A stretch of DNA of 64,000 nt, from NCBI GenBank assembly GCA_932294295.1, contig OW028580.1, positions 30,072,396-30,136,395 on the forward strand, read 5' to 3'. This DNA is from Alitta virens (taxonomy: Eukaryota > Annelida > Polychaeta > Phyllodocida > Nereididae). Below, in pieces: positions 24,873 to 36,016 of this stretch. The first letter of the stretch is position 1, and each line of letters opens with the position of its first letter. Both the position numbers and the translations under genes were made by a program. The notes beneath the pieces were generated by a model, which worked only from the letters and a program-made list of their open reading frames with translations, made no database searches and had not been told where the DNA came from.

Positions 24873-26085
24873 GAAAGTAAGGAGAACTGGGGGCCGTTTA
24901 ACAAATTGTATTTTTCGGTGATTCAAGTGATAGAGCAAAGTCCCTTATTCCCATTCGAAATTATACTATAAGTATTTCTCTAATAATTTAAGTTCCTTTT
25001 TTGAAAAAATTCTCAAAAAACATTTCTTGTAAACGAGAAAATTTATCTCAGAAAAAAGTGGCCAAGTCCCCCCCCCCTCCCGGTAAGGAAAACTGGGCCA
25101 TAGGGACAGGAGAACTGGGCACCCCCTTTCATGCAGTTAATAACAAACTGGAACAATTCTTAATGTTTTCATGAATTATCAACAAACATGATTGCATCAA
25201 AAGAACGGAGCTTTAATATGAAAACCTGGCTTTTTAATTTCATTAATTTTAGCCTAAAGCTTCATGTACAGTGTGAAAACAGCATTTCATAGTTACATTT
25301 ATTAATGTAACATTCGAACTGCATCTTGGCATAAGTCTGTAAAATCTAATCAAAGCTCCATTGGGAAGTTTACAAGATTTATAGATTTTTATGTAATCGC
25401 CAAAAATGTAGCATTTAATATATCTTAATTTAAGTTGTAATACAACAGTAAATCACTGTCATATAGACATTTAGCTAATGATTCAATGTAAGGGAAATAT
25501 GCCTGCTGAATTATGTTTGAATAATTTAAACTCTGAAAGTGTAAGCATGGGTTTAACTAACTTGTATTGTAATCCATTACTATGATGTGACAGCTAAGAT
25601 TATGGTTTTCCTTTTGATGTTCTGTGTAAGCTATTGTTTAAGCATCATTTCTTAAGCCTAGTGGTTTATGATTTCCTTATCAAAAATTTGCCTGCACTTT
25701 CTAAGACAGGGGACCAGTTCTCCCTAAAGCTGATGCTTAAAAGAAATGGCATTCATATTTTTCCACATAGCAAGAACAACATGTCAATTAAATAATTTTA
25801 ATCTGATTATGTGCTGATTATAACAATATGTTTATCCATAATCTATCCTCCATCGGTTTTTTGTCAGTGAACAATTGTATACATAGTGGAAATTTTACTT
25901 ACTGACACCAAAAACAAAATTTCACTTCAGAAAAATAAATATCTCAAATGGTTTCTTGCTTTCAGACATGCACGTAAAGTCACTATTAGGAGTCATGTGA
26001 CCCAATTTCAGGGTAATACCATTATTACTTTTAGCTGGAGGGAAGGTGGCCCAGTTCTCCCGCCAGCCCAGTTCTCCTTACTTTC
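24873..26085. mobile_element. 1.2 kb TIR element (family F)
   Basis: Perfect 19-base terminal inverted repeats: GAAAGTAAGGAGAACTGGG at 24873-24891 and its complement at 26067-26085. Related subterminal words recur inward (GGTAAGGAAAACTGGGCC and GGAGAACTGGGC near 25081-25120, CCAGTTCTCCCT near 25708, CCCAGTTCTCCCGCC at 26050). The interior is AT-rich with no transposase. I cannot see a target-site duplication, so the superfamily is undetermined. Confidence 0.7.
25068..25077. repeat. Poly-C tract (10 C)
   Basis: Lies inside the family F element, next to a subterminal repeat. Confidence 0.85.
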
Positions 26086-26912
26086 CCCTACTAAATTTTA
26101 TATTGTACACGCTGTGACCCAGATTCTGTTCTCATTGTTGTCTCGTTATCTCCAATCAGCTTGATATGGTGAAGCAAGACAGTCCTTTCTGGTTTGGAGA
26201 TAATGGTTTGTATGCAAGCTGCATCAGTGAGACCAACTCATATCTGCATAAAGGCGCCTTAACACCCTGGTTCCTGGCAATCGGACCGCAACCGGAAGTG
26301 CTGTCCAGCACATTAGCTATCTCTTTCCTAGCTGTCCATCTTTTACTGTCTACCTGGCGGTCTACCTGACCAGCCTAAGAGAGAGAAAGAGAGAACAGGT
26401 TAGGAGAAGATTAGCAGGGCCAGCATCCTCCATCACACCTGCCTCTCTAAGATTTTTCTAATCCATCACAGGGTGCCAACACGCGGCTTCTCATTGATCC
26501 GGCTTGGGTAAAAAACAGTTGGGTGAGTGCCACGAGCAGTTCACACAACCACTTCATTAGATCAATGGGATTAGAAAATGGATGAGCGGAGCTGTGAGTG
26601 GATTGATTCTACTACTGCAACAGACAACTGTCTCTATACCACTTTTTAAAAACAAACTTCTGCAATCGCCTCCTGAGTACTTATTCAACGCAAGAATTCT
26701 CCGTGTTTATCCTCATCTAACCCTCAAACTGAAGGTAGCATTAATTTCGATCTGAGCCTTTTTGTTTTTCCCATGAGCTTAAATTGTAATATATTCACCA
26801 ATCCAACGATATACGATGCTACCTGCTAAACCAAACTTCTGGCTATGTTGTTTGTCGGTTACTTGGTCTCCCAACAAAGACTCATTCAAGATACCTGACA
26901 AGCATAACCGAG
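26086..26912. other. Non-coding stretch upstream of a small candidate gene
   Basis: No repeat recognised. From 26790 the frame of the downstream candidate gene is open, without stop, up to its ATG at 26913. A possible 3' splice site (CCAACAAAG) lies at about 26871-26879. Confidence 0.4.
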
Positions 26913-27206
26913 ATGGCATCTCCAGTAGAGAAAATTACAAAGATGTTTATGAAGACGGTTGAAATGATGGAAAACAGTACAAATGACTTTGTAAGATACT
27001 TGGCAAAAAGATCGCATGTGTTTGCGAACACCGTAATTGCATGCAATAGAACTATTATCGAAAGAGAGGATGTCAATGCAAAATACCGTTTGAATGACAA
27101 TGAGATGACTGATGTATCGGTCATAAAAGAACTGCTTCTTGAGCATGTTTCTGTTTTGTCCAAATCAGAATGCTTCCAAATGTTAAATTACTTATGCTCA
27201 TATTGA
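26913..27206 (+). CDS. Candidate 97-residue protein, unknown function
   Basis: The best small coding candidate in the window. The ATG has G at -3 and G at +4 (good translation context), the 97 codons are of mixed, protein-like composition with helix-forming segments (SPVEKITKMFMKTVEMMENS near the start, VIKELLLEHVSVLSKSE near the end), and an ATTAAA poly(A) signal variant lies at 27260-27265, 54 bases after the stop. The frame is already open from 26790, so it may be a terminal exon. I recognise no domain, signal peptide or membrane segment. Opposite-strand frames of 86 and 93 codons overlap it, which weakens the case. It could be chance or a relic. Confidence 0.3.
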   Translation: MASPVEKITKMFMKTVEMMENSTNDFVRYLAKRSHVFANTVIACNRTIIEREDVNAKYRLNDNEMTDVSVIKELLLEHVSVLSKSECFQMLNYLCSY

Positions 27207-27280
27207 CAATATTTTTGTAACACATGTCATGATTTGTAATTATGCCAATTTAGGCATGAATTAAAAGAAATATATATATA

Positions 27281-27548
27281 GCTGGCTACTCAAAGCTACA
27301 TGCAGCACCATTTGGTGCATCGGTTGAGAGCTACGAATATTTGTCATGTCTATTGCACATGCATTATTTATGATATATTAGATAAATTGATACATTTATG
27401 AAGCTTTTAATTTTTCCAGTGGTGGTAGGGGTAAGCCGACTGTTAGCTAGAAGTAGACAGAAGCAGTTGGCTTTAGCCAGTTATAACTTCAGCCAGGAAT
27501 AGGTCGCTAAAGCTGTCTAGAGTCAACCATATTTAATCAAACTAACCG
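27281..27548 (+). mobile_element. MITE family A, copy 3 (5'-truncated)
   Basis: The left end is missing; it starts within a (TA)n run at AGCTGGCTACTCAAAGC and ends CAAACTAACCG followed by TA. The internal words match the other copies, including AAGTAGACAGAAGCAGTTGG. Confidence 0.8.
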
Positions 27549-27918
27549 TAGTCCGTCACAAAGTAAAGTCAACACCAGGCCTAGCATTGGATGGATGGTT
27601 GATGGTTGATGACTGGTGCCAGTCCAATTAACAAGCTGTCATGTCTCTTCTGATTTGTGACACCAACTTTCGGATGTGGCCTTGAAGTGATGTAACTTTC
27701 CCTTAGGAAGTGATGACGTCACAAGCAGTTCTTTATGACGCCACATCCACGCGGACTCAAAGGGTGCTTGCTCAACAGAGAAAGCAGTTACTTTAGGCAT
27801 ATAACTTCATCGTTTAAGAACTTGAATTGTGGGTCCTGTCACAACTGGATGTCCTCCTACACATCTGGTAGGCAATGTTACATCATTGGACATCAACAAC
27901 ATTTCATAACTAAGCCTA
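27549..27918. other. Short unique stretch between MITEs
   Basis: Contains the CRE-type palindrome TGACGTCA at 27714-27721 and the imperfect repeat GATGGATGGTTGATGGTTG near 27590. No gene. Confidence 0.4.
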
Positions 27919-28060
27919 CATGGCCAAATGTGCCATGTGCGTTTTCCATGAGAAGGATAAACCCATGGAAAACGCATGGTTTTCAGCTAATTACAATGAG
28001 GCAAAAACCATGCGTTTTCCATGCGTTTATCCAAACGCATGTAAAATGCACATGGCCATG
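27919..28060. mobile_element. Palindromic MITE, family B copy 2
   Basis: About 142 bases, TA at each flank, starting CATGGCCAAATGTGCCATG and ending CATGGCCATG. The two halves are nearly complementary around an AATTACAATGAG centre. No coding capacity. Confidence 0.85.
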
Positions 28061-29653
28061 TAGCCATCCATAGTGGAAATCATCAGATATGAATACCCTC
28101 CTCAAGCTCCAGACACCTGAGTGAAGTTTAATCAAAGCAGCCAAAGAGTCTTAGATATATTGCTGTCTCCTTATCCACCCACGTGCAGAAGAATGACTTT
28201 CGACGTGCTGCCTGCAGTCCAAATCTTCCCCTGACCTTCTTGACAAGCCTCTTTATTGAATTTGCCCACATTTAAACCACGCAATGATCCACACTGTCAG
28301 TGGTTGAGCACTGCAGACAATGAAAGTTTAGAAGATGGAGCTTCAGGAAGAAGTCTTGTCAAATCCTGTTATGGAGCGAAAAGAACTCTTCCGACAGCAC
28401 AAGAACGCCACCTAGCCACATACACCCTGAGGCGCACCCTGGTGAGCAATGGAGGAAGCAAAGGGGATTCCCCAGCAGACTGTGATCTGGCCAGGAAAGC
28501 AGAAGCCCCAGCAAGCCTAACAAGCACAGCCACCGGCCATGGGCTGCAGCCTCCTCTGCCATCGGCTCAATTTTATCTTCACGACCAGAGATTCATGGGG
28601 CTTCCTAGGTGACCTCGTGACCTCTGACCCAATCTCTCGACATATCACCTAACACTGACCTCAGACTGGATGCTCTCTTTTCTGCTGCCACCCCTTTTTT
28701 TTGGTAACTTGATTAAAAAGTAAAGAAGAAAGTGTTAAAATGTGTCATGGAGCATGCCACAGTGGTTGTGGAATTCCCAAGAAGTCCTCCAGTGAGACAT
28801 CCAGTCAGTGTGCATTCTTATCTTGTCTTGGTTGGTCGTTATATTGGTCACGTGATATGTAAGAAATATTTTTGTTTTTCATGATTTGAAAACAACGGTC
28901 ACTCACCGGTGACAAATGGAAAACTAACTACATCTGCATTTTCATGACAATTATCATATTCTCAAGTAGACAAAGCGAATAATTCCAGTCAGGCGATGTT
29001 TATTCATTTTTCTCTTTTTATTTTCAATTACAAACTTGTTTAATATTCAAAGGGCGCTTCTCCACAAGCCGGCCATGTTAAGGGAAGCTGATTGAGATTC
29101 CAACGGCATATGCTCAGACTAAAGACCAAATGAAAACTCAGCCTTACTACATTGACGCCACTGTGGCTTATCAGGTTGCTTCCAATAAAGAGTGAAATAT
29201 GCCCTGGCTTTCAAGTTATGACAATATTGAACCAGGACAGCATCACAATGCTCCTTCTAATTAGTTTATCGCAGGAGAGGCTCACTAATATTGGCTTCGT
29301 GTATCATGTGGTTTTAACAATTTAATATATGCCTACATTGCCTGTCTTTGTGTGAGGATATTAAAGCGAGGAATTTCAGTGCTATTTTACAAGAAGTGAA
29401 GCAATCACGTGATATGAGCACTGACCACTGACCACTGACCAGTCATGACGTACACACGAATTAAAGGACAAAACAAGGCTGAGGTTAATCGCTAATTCTT
29501 TGACAGATCTCTACAAAGGGATTTAATCAATGGAAGTGCATGTTAATCCTGCGCTCACAGATCGACCTGCACTGGTCCTTGCTAATCACAGGTAACAGAG
29601 TGCACTCCCTTTGATTACAGGTGGTACATGTATGCAAAGACCACTGCAACCAT
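28061..29653. other. Unique stretch with receptor half-sites
   Basis: A 118-codon frame at 28256-28612 has ordinary composition and no recognisable domain; not supported as a gene. The receptor-site array at 28610 is listed separately. A triple TGACCAC repeat lies at 29422-29442. Confidence 0.4.
28610..28630 (-). promoter_or_regulatory. DR2 + DR1 nuclear-receptor array
   Basis: TGACCT-CG-TGACCT-C-TGACCC: on the minus strand this is GGGTCA-1-AGGTCA-2-AGGTCA. The first pair forms a DR1 (RXR, HNF4 or COUP-TF type) and the second a DR2 (RAR/RXR type). Another TGACCT lies at about 28656. Function is inferred from motif only. Confidence 0.45.
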
Positions 29654-29655
29654 AG

Positions 29656-29845
29656 GGGCTAAGGCCTAGCTCAGTGGTATAGTGTGCTGGGCTTCCAACC
29701 ACTAGGTCCCGAGTTCAATTCCCGGTCGAGCCCAAAGTTGGATGGCTGTTTCATCCATCATCTCATTGCCATGGTCCCTGCCTGTCCTAATTAGCCCAAC
29801 AGGTGCAGAAATACAGGACGTTAAGCCTTAATCCACCCACCGATC
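29656..29845 (+). mobile_element. tRNA-derived SINE, family D copy 2
   Basis: Same structure as the copy at 21303: A-box TAGCTCAGTGGTATAG, B-box AGTTCAATTCC, body CTCATTGCCATGGTCCCTGC and an end ACGTTAAGCCTTAATCCACC. Confidence 0.85.
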
Positions 29846-31950
29846 ACCTATCATCTCCGTCATTACATATACACATAATAAGCCTGAAATCTACTATTAT
29901 ATTCAGCAAATGCACAACAAGTTGATGAGAGACGACGCCTGCTAATCCTACGGCAAACATTAAAATTTCAAAGTTCCTATCAAAGATTGACAGGAAACAT
30001 CTAGCATGAGTGGAGGGATGGATGATTTATATCTATATAATCTAGGATCATAAATAAAGCATGCGTTGAGCAGCAGAAGGCTGAAGTGCCTCTGAGAGGA
30101 ATGTGCGAAAGATGGCTCATTTAATGAGGATAGGTCACCATAGATCAGTGTAAAGCACAAAAGGCAGACTGATGTAAGAGCGCAGAGACGGATGACCGAC
30201 TGATGTATGAGGCTTGGAAATTACGGGATGGGGGAGGGGGGAGAGACAGACAGACCCAGCATCATGTGGCATTCAAGTGATGAAGATGCATACGTGCAAT
30301 AGCTAGACAGACGGACGGAGACAGCACTGAATCACGGTTAAATACAAAAAGAGGTGATTACAGCAGAGAAAAGCCATGGAAGGTAGCGTATGTGAGGATT
30401 GCGTGACTGGCTAGCATCAGAGGTGAACCCAGCGTGCCTCATTTAAATCCCGCGACCCTCAGAAGCTCTCAGAGTAGCCTGCAAACGAATGCAGACTTCA
30501 AAGTACCTCAGATGAGAGCGTCATCCGGTGTTTCCTTTCCTTTATAGTGGGCATAAAAGAACTGAAAAAAAAAGGCGCTGGTCGAGCTAACAGAGTTACA
30601 CTTGCCATAAAAGAGCGCGATGCGAGGTGACAGTAGGGGACCCTGCGTGACGCCCACAAGCAAGACTTCCAATCAGAGGAGGAACGGGTCAAATTTATCC
30701 TCTGATTCTGCTGCTGAATTGAAAACAACGAATCAGACACTCATTCATCCCACACAATACATGGCAATGTACGCAGTGCACATTCGAGCACTCGACTAAC
30801 TTTGTGACAGCAGGGCTTGCACAACAGTGACACCACTGATTTTTCAAATTCACGAAGGTGGACGTTCGTTAGACAAACATAATTGGGCATTTTGAGTGAG
30901 TGAGCCCTGGTAGCTCCTGCTTAACACAGTGCATCGCTAGGGCTGCTTTATCTCAAGGCCTTGGGGGGTGTGGCAACGTGTGACTTCTCACTGTCAGTGG
31001 CTCAAGCACACACTGTCCAGACTGCAAGTGGCCAACTCACACCGCCTTGTCCCTAGCCTCCACGTCACACCTTCATTCCCCAACCAGCCTGCCCGCCCTT
31101 CGCTCACCCGGCCTATCATCTTACGCTAAATTGTCGCAAAATGCAATTTTCCACCAATAATTGTCACAAAATGAACCTCCCCTCAGCTGAGTGACAGTGG
31201 CGCAAAAAAGACAGTGAGCGGTAGAGACCCCGGAAAGCAAGCGGGAGACTTCTTCTGGCGCCTCTCGTAAAAAGGAGACCGTGTCAATTTCCTTTTGCCT
31301 TTAATGGAAGGCTTTCTCTCAAGGGAGGCTGAGCAAAGACAGCGCAGATATCCAGTAAACACCTCCAATTATGCAATCAGCCGCAATAGCAGCACAAGAG
31401 ATGGTCCACTGCCTTTAAGCACAAACATACACATCATAAGAAGCAGTTATCTGCAGCCGGGAATGGACCTAGCAAATCCGATAAAAGGCGGGGAGAAGGC
31501 CTTATTACACATCACAGGCACCCCCCCCCCCCGCACTACCACAACCACCCCCGGGATGCACACAATCACAGCTTGTGCATCTTACTAGGAAATGTGAATA
31601 TCTGTTGAAAGCTCATCTAAAATTCTTTCAGAGCAGGCAAAAGCAGCCTTTGGAGCAGCAATTTCAAATAGCAGTATATCATCTTTGTCACTCGATACTT
31701 CATATCCTCTCAGATCACAATGCTGATGGAACAAGCAATTCACCATCATGCATTCTGTCGTCGCATCGTATTTCTTAATATACGAATAACCGCATTCCTC
31801 TAAATATTATTGTCAATGATGAATAAAATGCATACAGGAAGTCCGGTGATTCCTTGGCATTAAGCAATGACATTTATAAAATCAGCAATATGTTGTTTAA
31901 TAGGTACATCATCATAATGGTGTATTCCAACTATTTCTACAGAAAAGTGA
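29846..31950. other. Unique non-coding stretch
   Basis: No gene recognised. The word AATTGTCRCAAAATG is duplicated near 31131 and 31160. Frames at 31295-31588 are interrupted by a poly-C tract and unconvincing. Confidence 0.4.
31521..31532. repeat. Poly-C tract (12 C)
   Basis: Plus-strand homopolymer in unique sequence. Confidence 0.9.
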
Positions 31951-32007
31951 ATGGAATTAAAAATGACCTTTAAGACAAGTGGCTGTGTAATAGAGGATAC
32001 AGCAGTG

Positions 32008-32100
32008 CAACAGATAGATAGATAGATAGATAGATGGAGAGATAGAAAGATAGATAGATAGATATGGGAAGTGCCGCCCTCTAAGGCAAGTTCCTGCCAC
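32008..32100 (-). mobile_element. SINE family E 3' fragment, inverted
   Basis: (GATA)n tail followed by GGAAGTGCCGCCCTCTAAGG, the reverse complement of the family E 3' end. At 32101 the match switches abruptly to plus-strand family E sequence (TGTAACATGGGTGGACTCC), marking a rearrangement breakpoint. Confidence 0.7.
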
Positions 32101-32213
32101 TATGTGTAACATGGGTGGACTCCTCCTCTCTCATTACTGATGGCATATACGACACCATAAGGACAGTCAAACCTGCCTTAACGACCACTTTTATACTGCG
32201 ACCACCTACTGTA

Positions 32214-32494
32214 GCAGCTGGGTGGTCTAGTGGTAAGACGTTATTCTGCTCCTCTGAAGGACCTGGGTTCAATCCCAGTCCCAGGCACCTTTCATAAGCA
32301 TCATCCCAGTACCTGGATGTCGTTCGGATGAGATGTTAAATTGGCGGTCCCTTGTACTCTGCGTCTTTGCTGATGCAAGTAAAAGATCCTACCCATGGGG
32401 TAAATGTGCAACAAGGGTGGACTCCTCCTCTCTCTCACCTCATCAATCAACCCTCGATAGTGGCAAGAACTTGCCTTAGAGGGCTGCACTTCTG

Positions 32495-32548
<54 letters not shown>

Positions 32549-32550
32549 CG
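32214..32550 (+). mobile_element. tRNA-derived SINE, family E, full copy with TCTA tail
   Basis: The tRNA-like head has A-box TGGTCTAGTGGTAAGAC and B-box GGTTCAATCCC. The body contains GGATGAGATGTTAAATTGG, GGTCCCTTG and GTAAAAGATCC, words resembling conserved central domains of several animal SINE superfamilies. It ends CTTGCCTTAGAGGGCTGCAC followed by (TCTA)n at about 32493-32550. Confidence 0.8.
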
Positions 32551-32610
32551 TAGCACTGCTGTATCCTCTATTACACAGCCACCTGTCTAAAAGGTCATTT
32601 TTAATTCCAT

Positions 32611-32964
32611 TCCCTTGAGTGACCGTTTTTCACAGATTTGTCTGTTTATACACAACCGCATCCTGCACTCAGTTTGAACTCGGCAAGCCGAACCTCCAAC
32701 CAACTTAGCCTATATTCTGAGTTATGGCTGCCATAGGGGGAGCTCTTTTTCCCAGGAGTATAGCGTGTCACTTTTTTTCAGTGCAGAAATGCAGAACTCA
32801 TGTTTACAACACACCATTGGGGAGAAGAGCCTTGCAGGCATCTTATCTGACAAGTACTTTCATTCTCGTGAAACCAAGTCAAGAAAAAGCCAAAGCAAAG
32901 GCAACTTGCACAGAGGGAGAGCAGCTACATACTCACACGTAGGCCCTGTGGTCTGTGTGTTCAT
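32611..32964. other. Short unique stretch
   Basis: No gene or repeat recognised between the inverted repeat and the LINE 3' end. Confidence 0.4.
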
Positions 32965-32969
32965 CAGAA

Positions 32970-33600
32970 ATGTATGTATTTATAAAATATATTTAAAAAC
33001 AGGGTAAAAATATGCAGTTAGAAAATACAATGTTTTACAATATGGCCCTGTTATTAAGCAACAATAAAATACAAAAAAATTGATATAACGAGATAAAACG
33101 ATAGGAAAATTAGAATTAAATAACGAAAGTCAAATAAAGACATTAATAAAATAAGCTTTAAATTTGGACTTCAAATCATCGATATTAGCGGAATCTTTTA
33201 TATCACCAGGAAGGCTGTTTCATAAAACCGGTCCTTGGCGAATAAAACCATTTTGGCATATGTTTAAATAAAAAGTGTGCACAAAAAACATAATTTGATC
33301 AAATTTCTGGTGAGACGTCTAGACAATCCAATTTGCATTATGATCTCATCACATAAGTACTGTGGGGCCAGCCTTTAAACATTAAAAGAGCCATGAAATA
33401 ATGTTAGAGACATTAAACGTCCCCAGGTTAGAAACTGACCAATTACAACATGATATAGCAATGTGACGCCCAGCTCTTAAACAGCCCCTTTTGGAATTCC
33501 GAAATCTGAGAAACACCCACTCAGGATGTAACCTGGCAGCAGTCCTGTACTTTTGCGTGGTATTTTGCAACAGGTTGAATATTTATGGATAGTATATACG
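32970..33600 (-). pseudogene. Decayed non-LTR retrotransposon (LINE) 3' end
   Basis: On the minus strand the RT C-terminus is recognisable: a GP-x-L-W-NSLP-type motif with the Trp codon mutated to TGA, then GDIKDSANIDDLKSKF and a stop at 33130-33132, as in CR1/L2/Jockey-type elements. Upstream, in shifted frames, LAPQYLCDEI and LTRNLIKLC fit the preceding conserved region. A 3' UTR of about 160 bases follows. Several frameshifts and stops make it non-functional. A minus-strand frame at 33619-33804 may be a further upstream remnant or an unrelated element. Confidence 0.7.
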
Positions 33601-33804
33601 CATCAGTGCCTATTATCATCAGTTCATATCATTGAAAATGAGAAGCAGAAGTTGAAATCGCCGATTTACACCACGAAAATGGTGATTGTGTACAAATAAC
33701 AGCGTGTCAAGGTTATTAATAGTGTGTGCACGCATTATTTGCCCATATGGAATAGATTCAGATAGATATGAAGGTTCTAAAACAGCGTGCACATAGAATC
33801 CCAC

Positions 33805-34502
33805 AAAAAATACAAAGACTGCTGCATGGCCCTCATTCTACACAGGATCTACTGCAGTAACATTGCACATGAACATTTAGTTTTGTAACGTTAAAGAGAT
33901 ACTTTGCAATTAATTAGTATTTTCACACTGTAAGAAAAAGAAAAAGAAAGAAATCAACTGATGAAGTTATTTAGTGTGTCACACACACAAATCAATACCT
34001 GATTGGAAAATCTGTTCATAACTTCCATTTACGGCATTCGACCAATTCCTGTTCGGTGACTGTTCACGATTCAGCCAGGTTGTTCAATTCCAAATTGAAG
34101 TTGACTACCTTCCTCTGACACGAATGTTAGAAATTGCCAATATTCTCAGGGCCAATTGTAAAATAGCTTTCTTGTAACTGAATTGTTTACCCTGAATAAA
34201 TATATTTTATCAATGTTCTTAGACAATTACTATCTACGTTCAATGTGAAATCCTAATCCTGCTTATTGACTGTGATAGCTTATTATAAGCAGTCCTAAAA
34301 TTCCTCCATAGCAAGCAAGGACAGGTCAGCTTAGTGGAACAGACATTCCCCTTCTAATTATTCTAATCCATGATCCTATTTAGATTGACTTGTCAAGTAT
34401 ATACGAAAGACCTTCTCCTTTCATCTATTCTAGGTATTAAATTGACACCTTTGCTCTTCTATATAGGTTGACATTTGGTTTGAACCAACTTCTTCTACAT
34501 TA
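33805..34502. other. Unique non-coding stretch
   Basis: No gene or repeat recognised. Confidence 0.45.
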
Positions 34503-34811
34503 CGGTTAGTTTCATTAAAAACTGTCTGTCGAATTGAACCTAGACAAAGCTAGACAACTTCTGCTATATGAAGCTACCTGCCACTAAACGGAACTGTCTG
34601 GCTATAGCTGGCTACTCATAGCAAGATCTAAAAGTACATGCAGTACCATATGAAATAAATTTCATACATTTATCAAAGTTTATATTTTTTGGTGTAAGCC
34701 GACCATAGGCTAGAAGTAGACAGAATCAGCTGGCTTCAGCCAGTTATAGCTACAACCAGAAATAGGTTGCTACAGCTGTCTAGAGTCGACCATATTTTAT
34801 GAAACTAACTG
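34503..34811 (+). mobile_element. MITE family A, copy 4
   Basis: Complete 309-base copy with TA on both sides. The right flank TA is the start of an (AT)n run. Ends GGTTAGTTTCATTAAAAAC and ATGAAACTAACTG. Confidence 0.9.
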
Positions 34812-35154
34812 TATATATATATATATATATGTATATATTTTGTCAATCAATATCCTAACATTTGCACTGCAATGGCATCCTGCAACCAATTCAACCGAGT
34901 GTTCCAAAGCATGGATAACAGAGGTACAGCACCCAGGCATGCCAATCACACATATTATATAGACGATATAAGGCAAGTTCAAGATAAATACACCTTGTCA
35001 AGAGTATTTACTGTGCCCATGACACCAATACAAATACGCTTAACACAAATATAAGGTTTTGGGTTGGAATGCCGACTACTTTCTGCCCTTCAATATCTGA
35101 ACATGGCAATAACGCAATGTCATAACCAACTGAAAATCATATCAGACCTTATTA

Positions 35155-35294
35155 CATGGCCAAATGTGCCACGTGCGTTTTCCATGAGAAGGATAAACGC
35201 ATGCTTTTTGCCTAATTATGATGTGGTGAAAACCATGCGTTTTCCATGCGTTTATCCAAATGCATGGAAAACGCACGTGGCACATTTGGCCATG
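35155..35294. mobile_element. Palindromic MITE, family B copy 3
   Basis: 140-base palindrome flanked by TA (35153-35154, 35295-35296). Each arm has GCCACGTGCGTTTTCCATG or its complement, giving two CACGTG E-boxes. The best-preserved ends of the family. Confidence 0.9.
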
Positions 35295-35708
35295 TACAGT
35301 TATAGAGTGATAAATCTAAACGTTGATCAATTAATACTTAGTACACCAAAGTTGATCAATTAATAGGCCATTGGTTGCAGCACCGTGTACCTTTGTGCTA
35401 TATGTGGACTGTGGTAAATGCATAATATTAATAAACATGGCGGCTTACCTGTGAGAAACGTCACTGAAGCTTCTTCCTAAGAGATGCCTTAAATTTGTTG
35501 TCTTTCATTCCCCTGGAAATAAACACACCTGCATATTAGGCTCAGGTAAAATAGGAAAATAAAGGACATAAATGCATTTGACCTTTCAACCACATTCATT
35601 TACAAATTTGTAAATAATAGATGAATGAAAAAAGCAAGAAATCAAAAGACCCTTTACATCTTAACAGACCGCATACAATGCATTTTCATTATGATAACTG
35701 AGGAAATA

Positions 35709-35711
<3 letters not shown>

Positions 35712-35755
<44 letters not shown>
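35712..35755. repeat. (AT)n microsatellite
   Basis: 44 bases of alternating AT, able to extrude as a cruciform. Confidence 0.95.
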
Positions 35756-35757
<2 letters not shown>

Positions 35758-35988
35758 ATATATCATATGACTCATCTAGTCAACAAATAAAAATTAATCC
35801 TCTCTTTATGATATCTCAGCACCGTTTTTACACGATGTCGTGTCTAGTTATCTTAGAACACGAGAAGCGTATTGTAGGCCGATGTATCGCATGTCAGAAC
35901 CTTCACGAGATCCATATTAGTGCATATGGCGACCCCCAATTCCTGGAACCGTGGATCTGTCCACGGCACTAATGCCCTGGATACCCGG

Positions 35989-36016
35989 AGGTCATACAGA
36001 GGTCATCCAGTGGTCA
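35989..36016 (+). promoter_or_regulatory. Tandem DR5 nuclear-receptor array
   Basis: AGGTCA-TACAG-AGGTCA-TCCAG-TGGTCA: three half-sites at an exact 11-base period, the first pair a perfect DR5, which is the classical retinoic-acid-receptor/RXR element spacing. A weak fourth site (GGTCTC) continues the phase at 36022 and an inverted TGACCT lies at 36028. No gene is visible within 5 kb either side. Function is inferred. Confidence 0.5.

Larger units (their letters stand above)
31951..32610. repeat. 660-base inverted repeat around SINE family E
   Basis: Left arm 31951-32100 pairs with right arm 32460-32610. The outer parts (TGGAATTAAAAATGACCTTT and AGAGGATACAGCAGTGC on the left) have clear complements on the right; the middle parts are (GATA)n versus (TATC)n; the inner parts are the SINE 3' end in opposite orientations. 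The 360-base loop holds a full SINE copy. This is either an inverted duplication around a SINE or a fold-back element that captured one. Confidence 0.75.

Noticed and set aside
28256..28612. 118-codon frame
   Set aside because: No family resemblance or supporting signals, and its end overlaps the receptor-site region; chance length.
32214..32290. Functional tRNA gene
   Set aside because: tRNA-like head of SINE family E, joined to a SINE body and TCTA tail.
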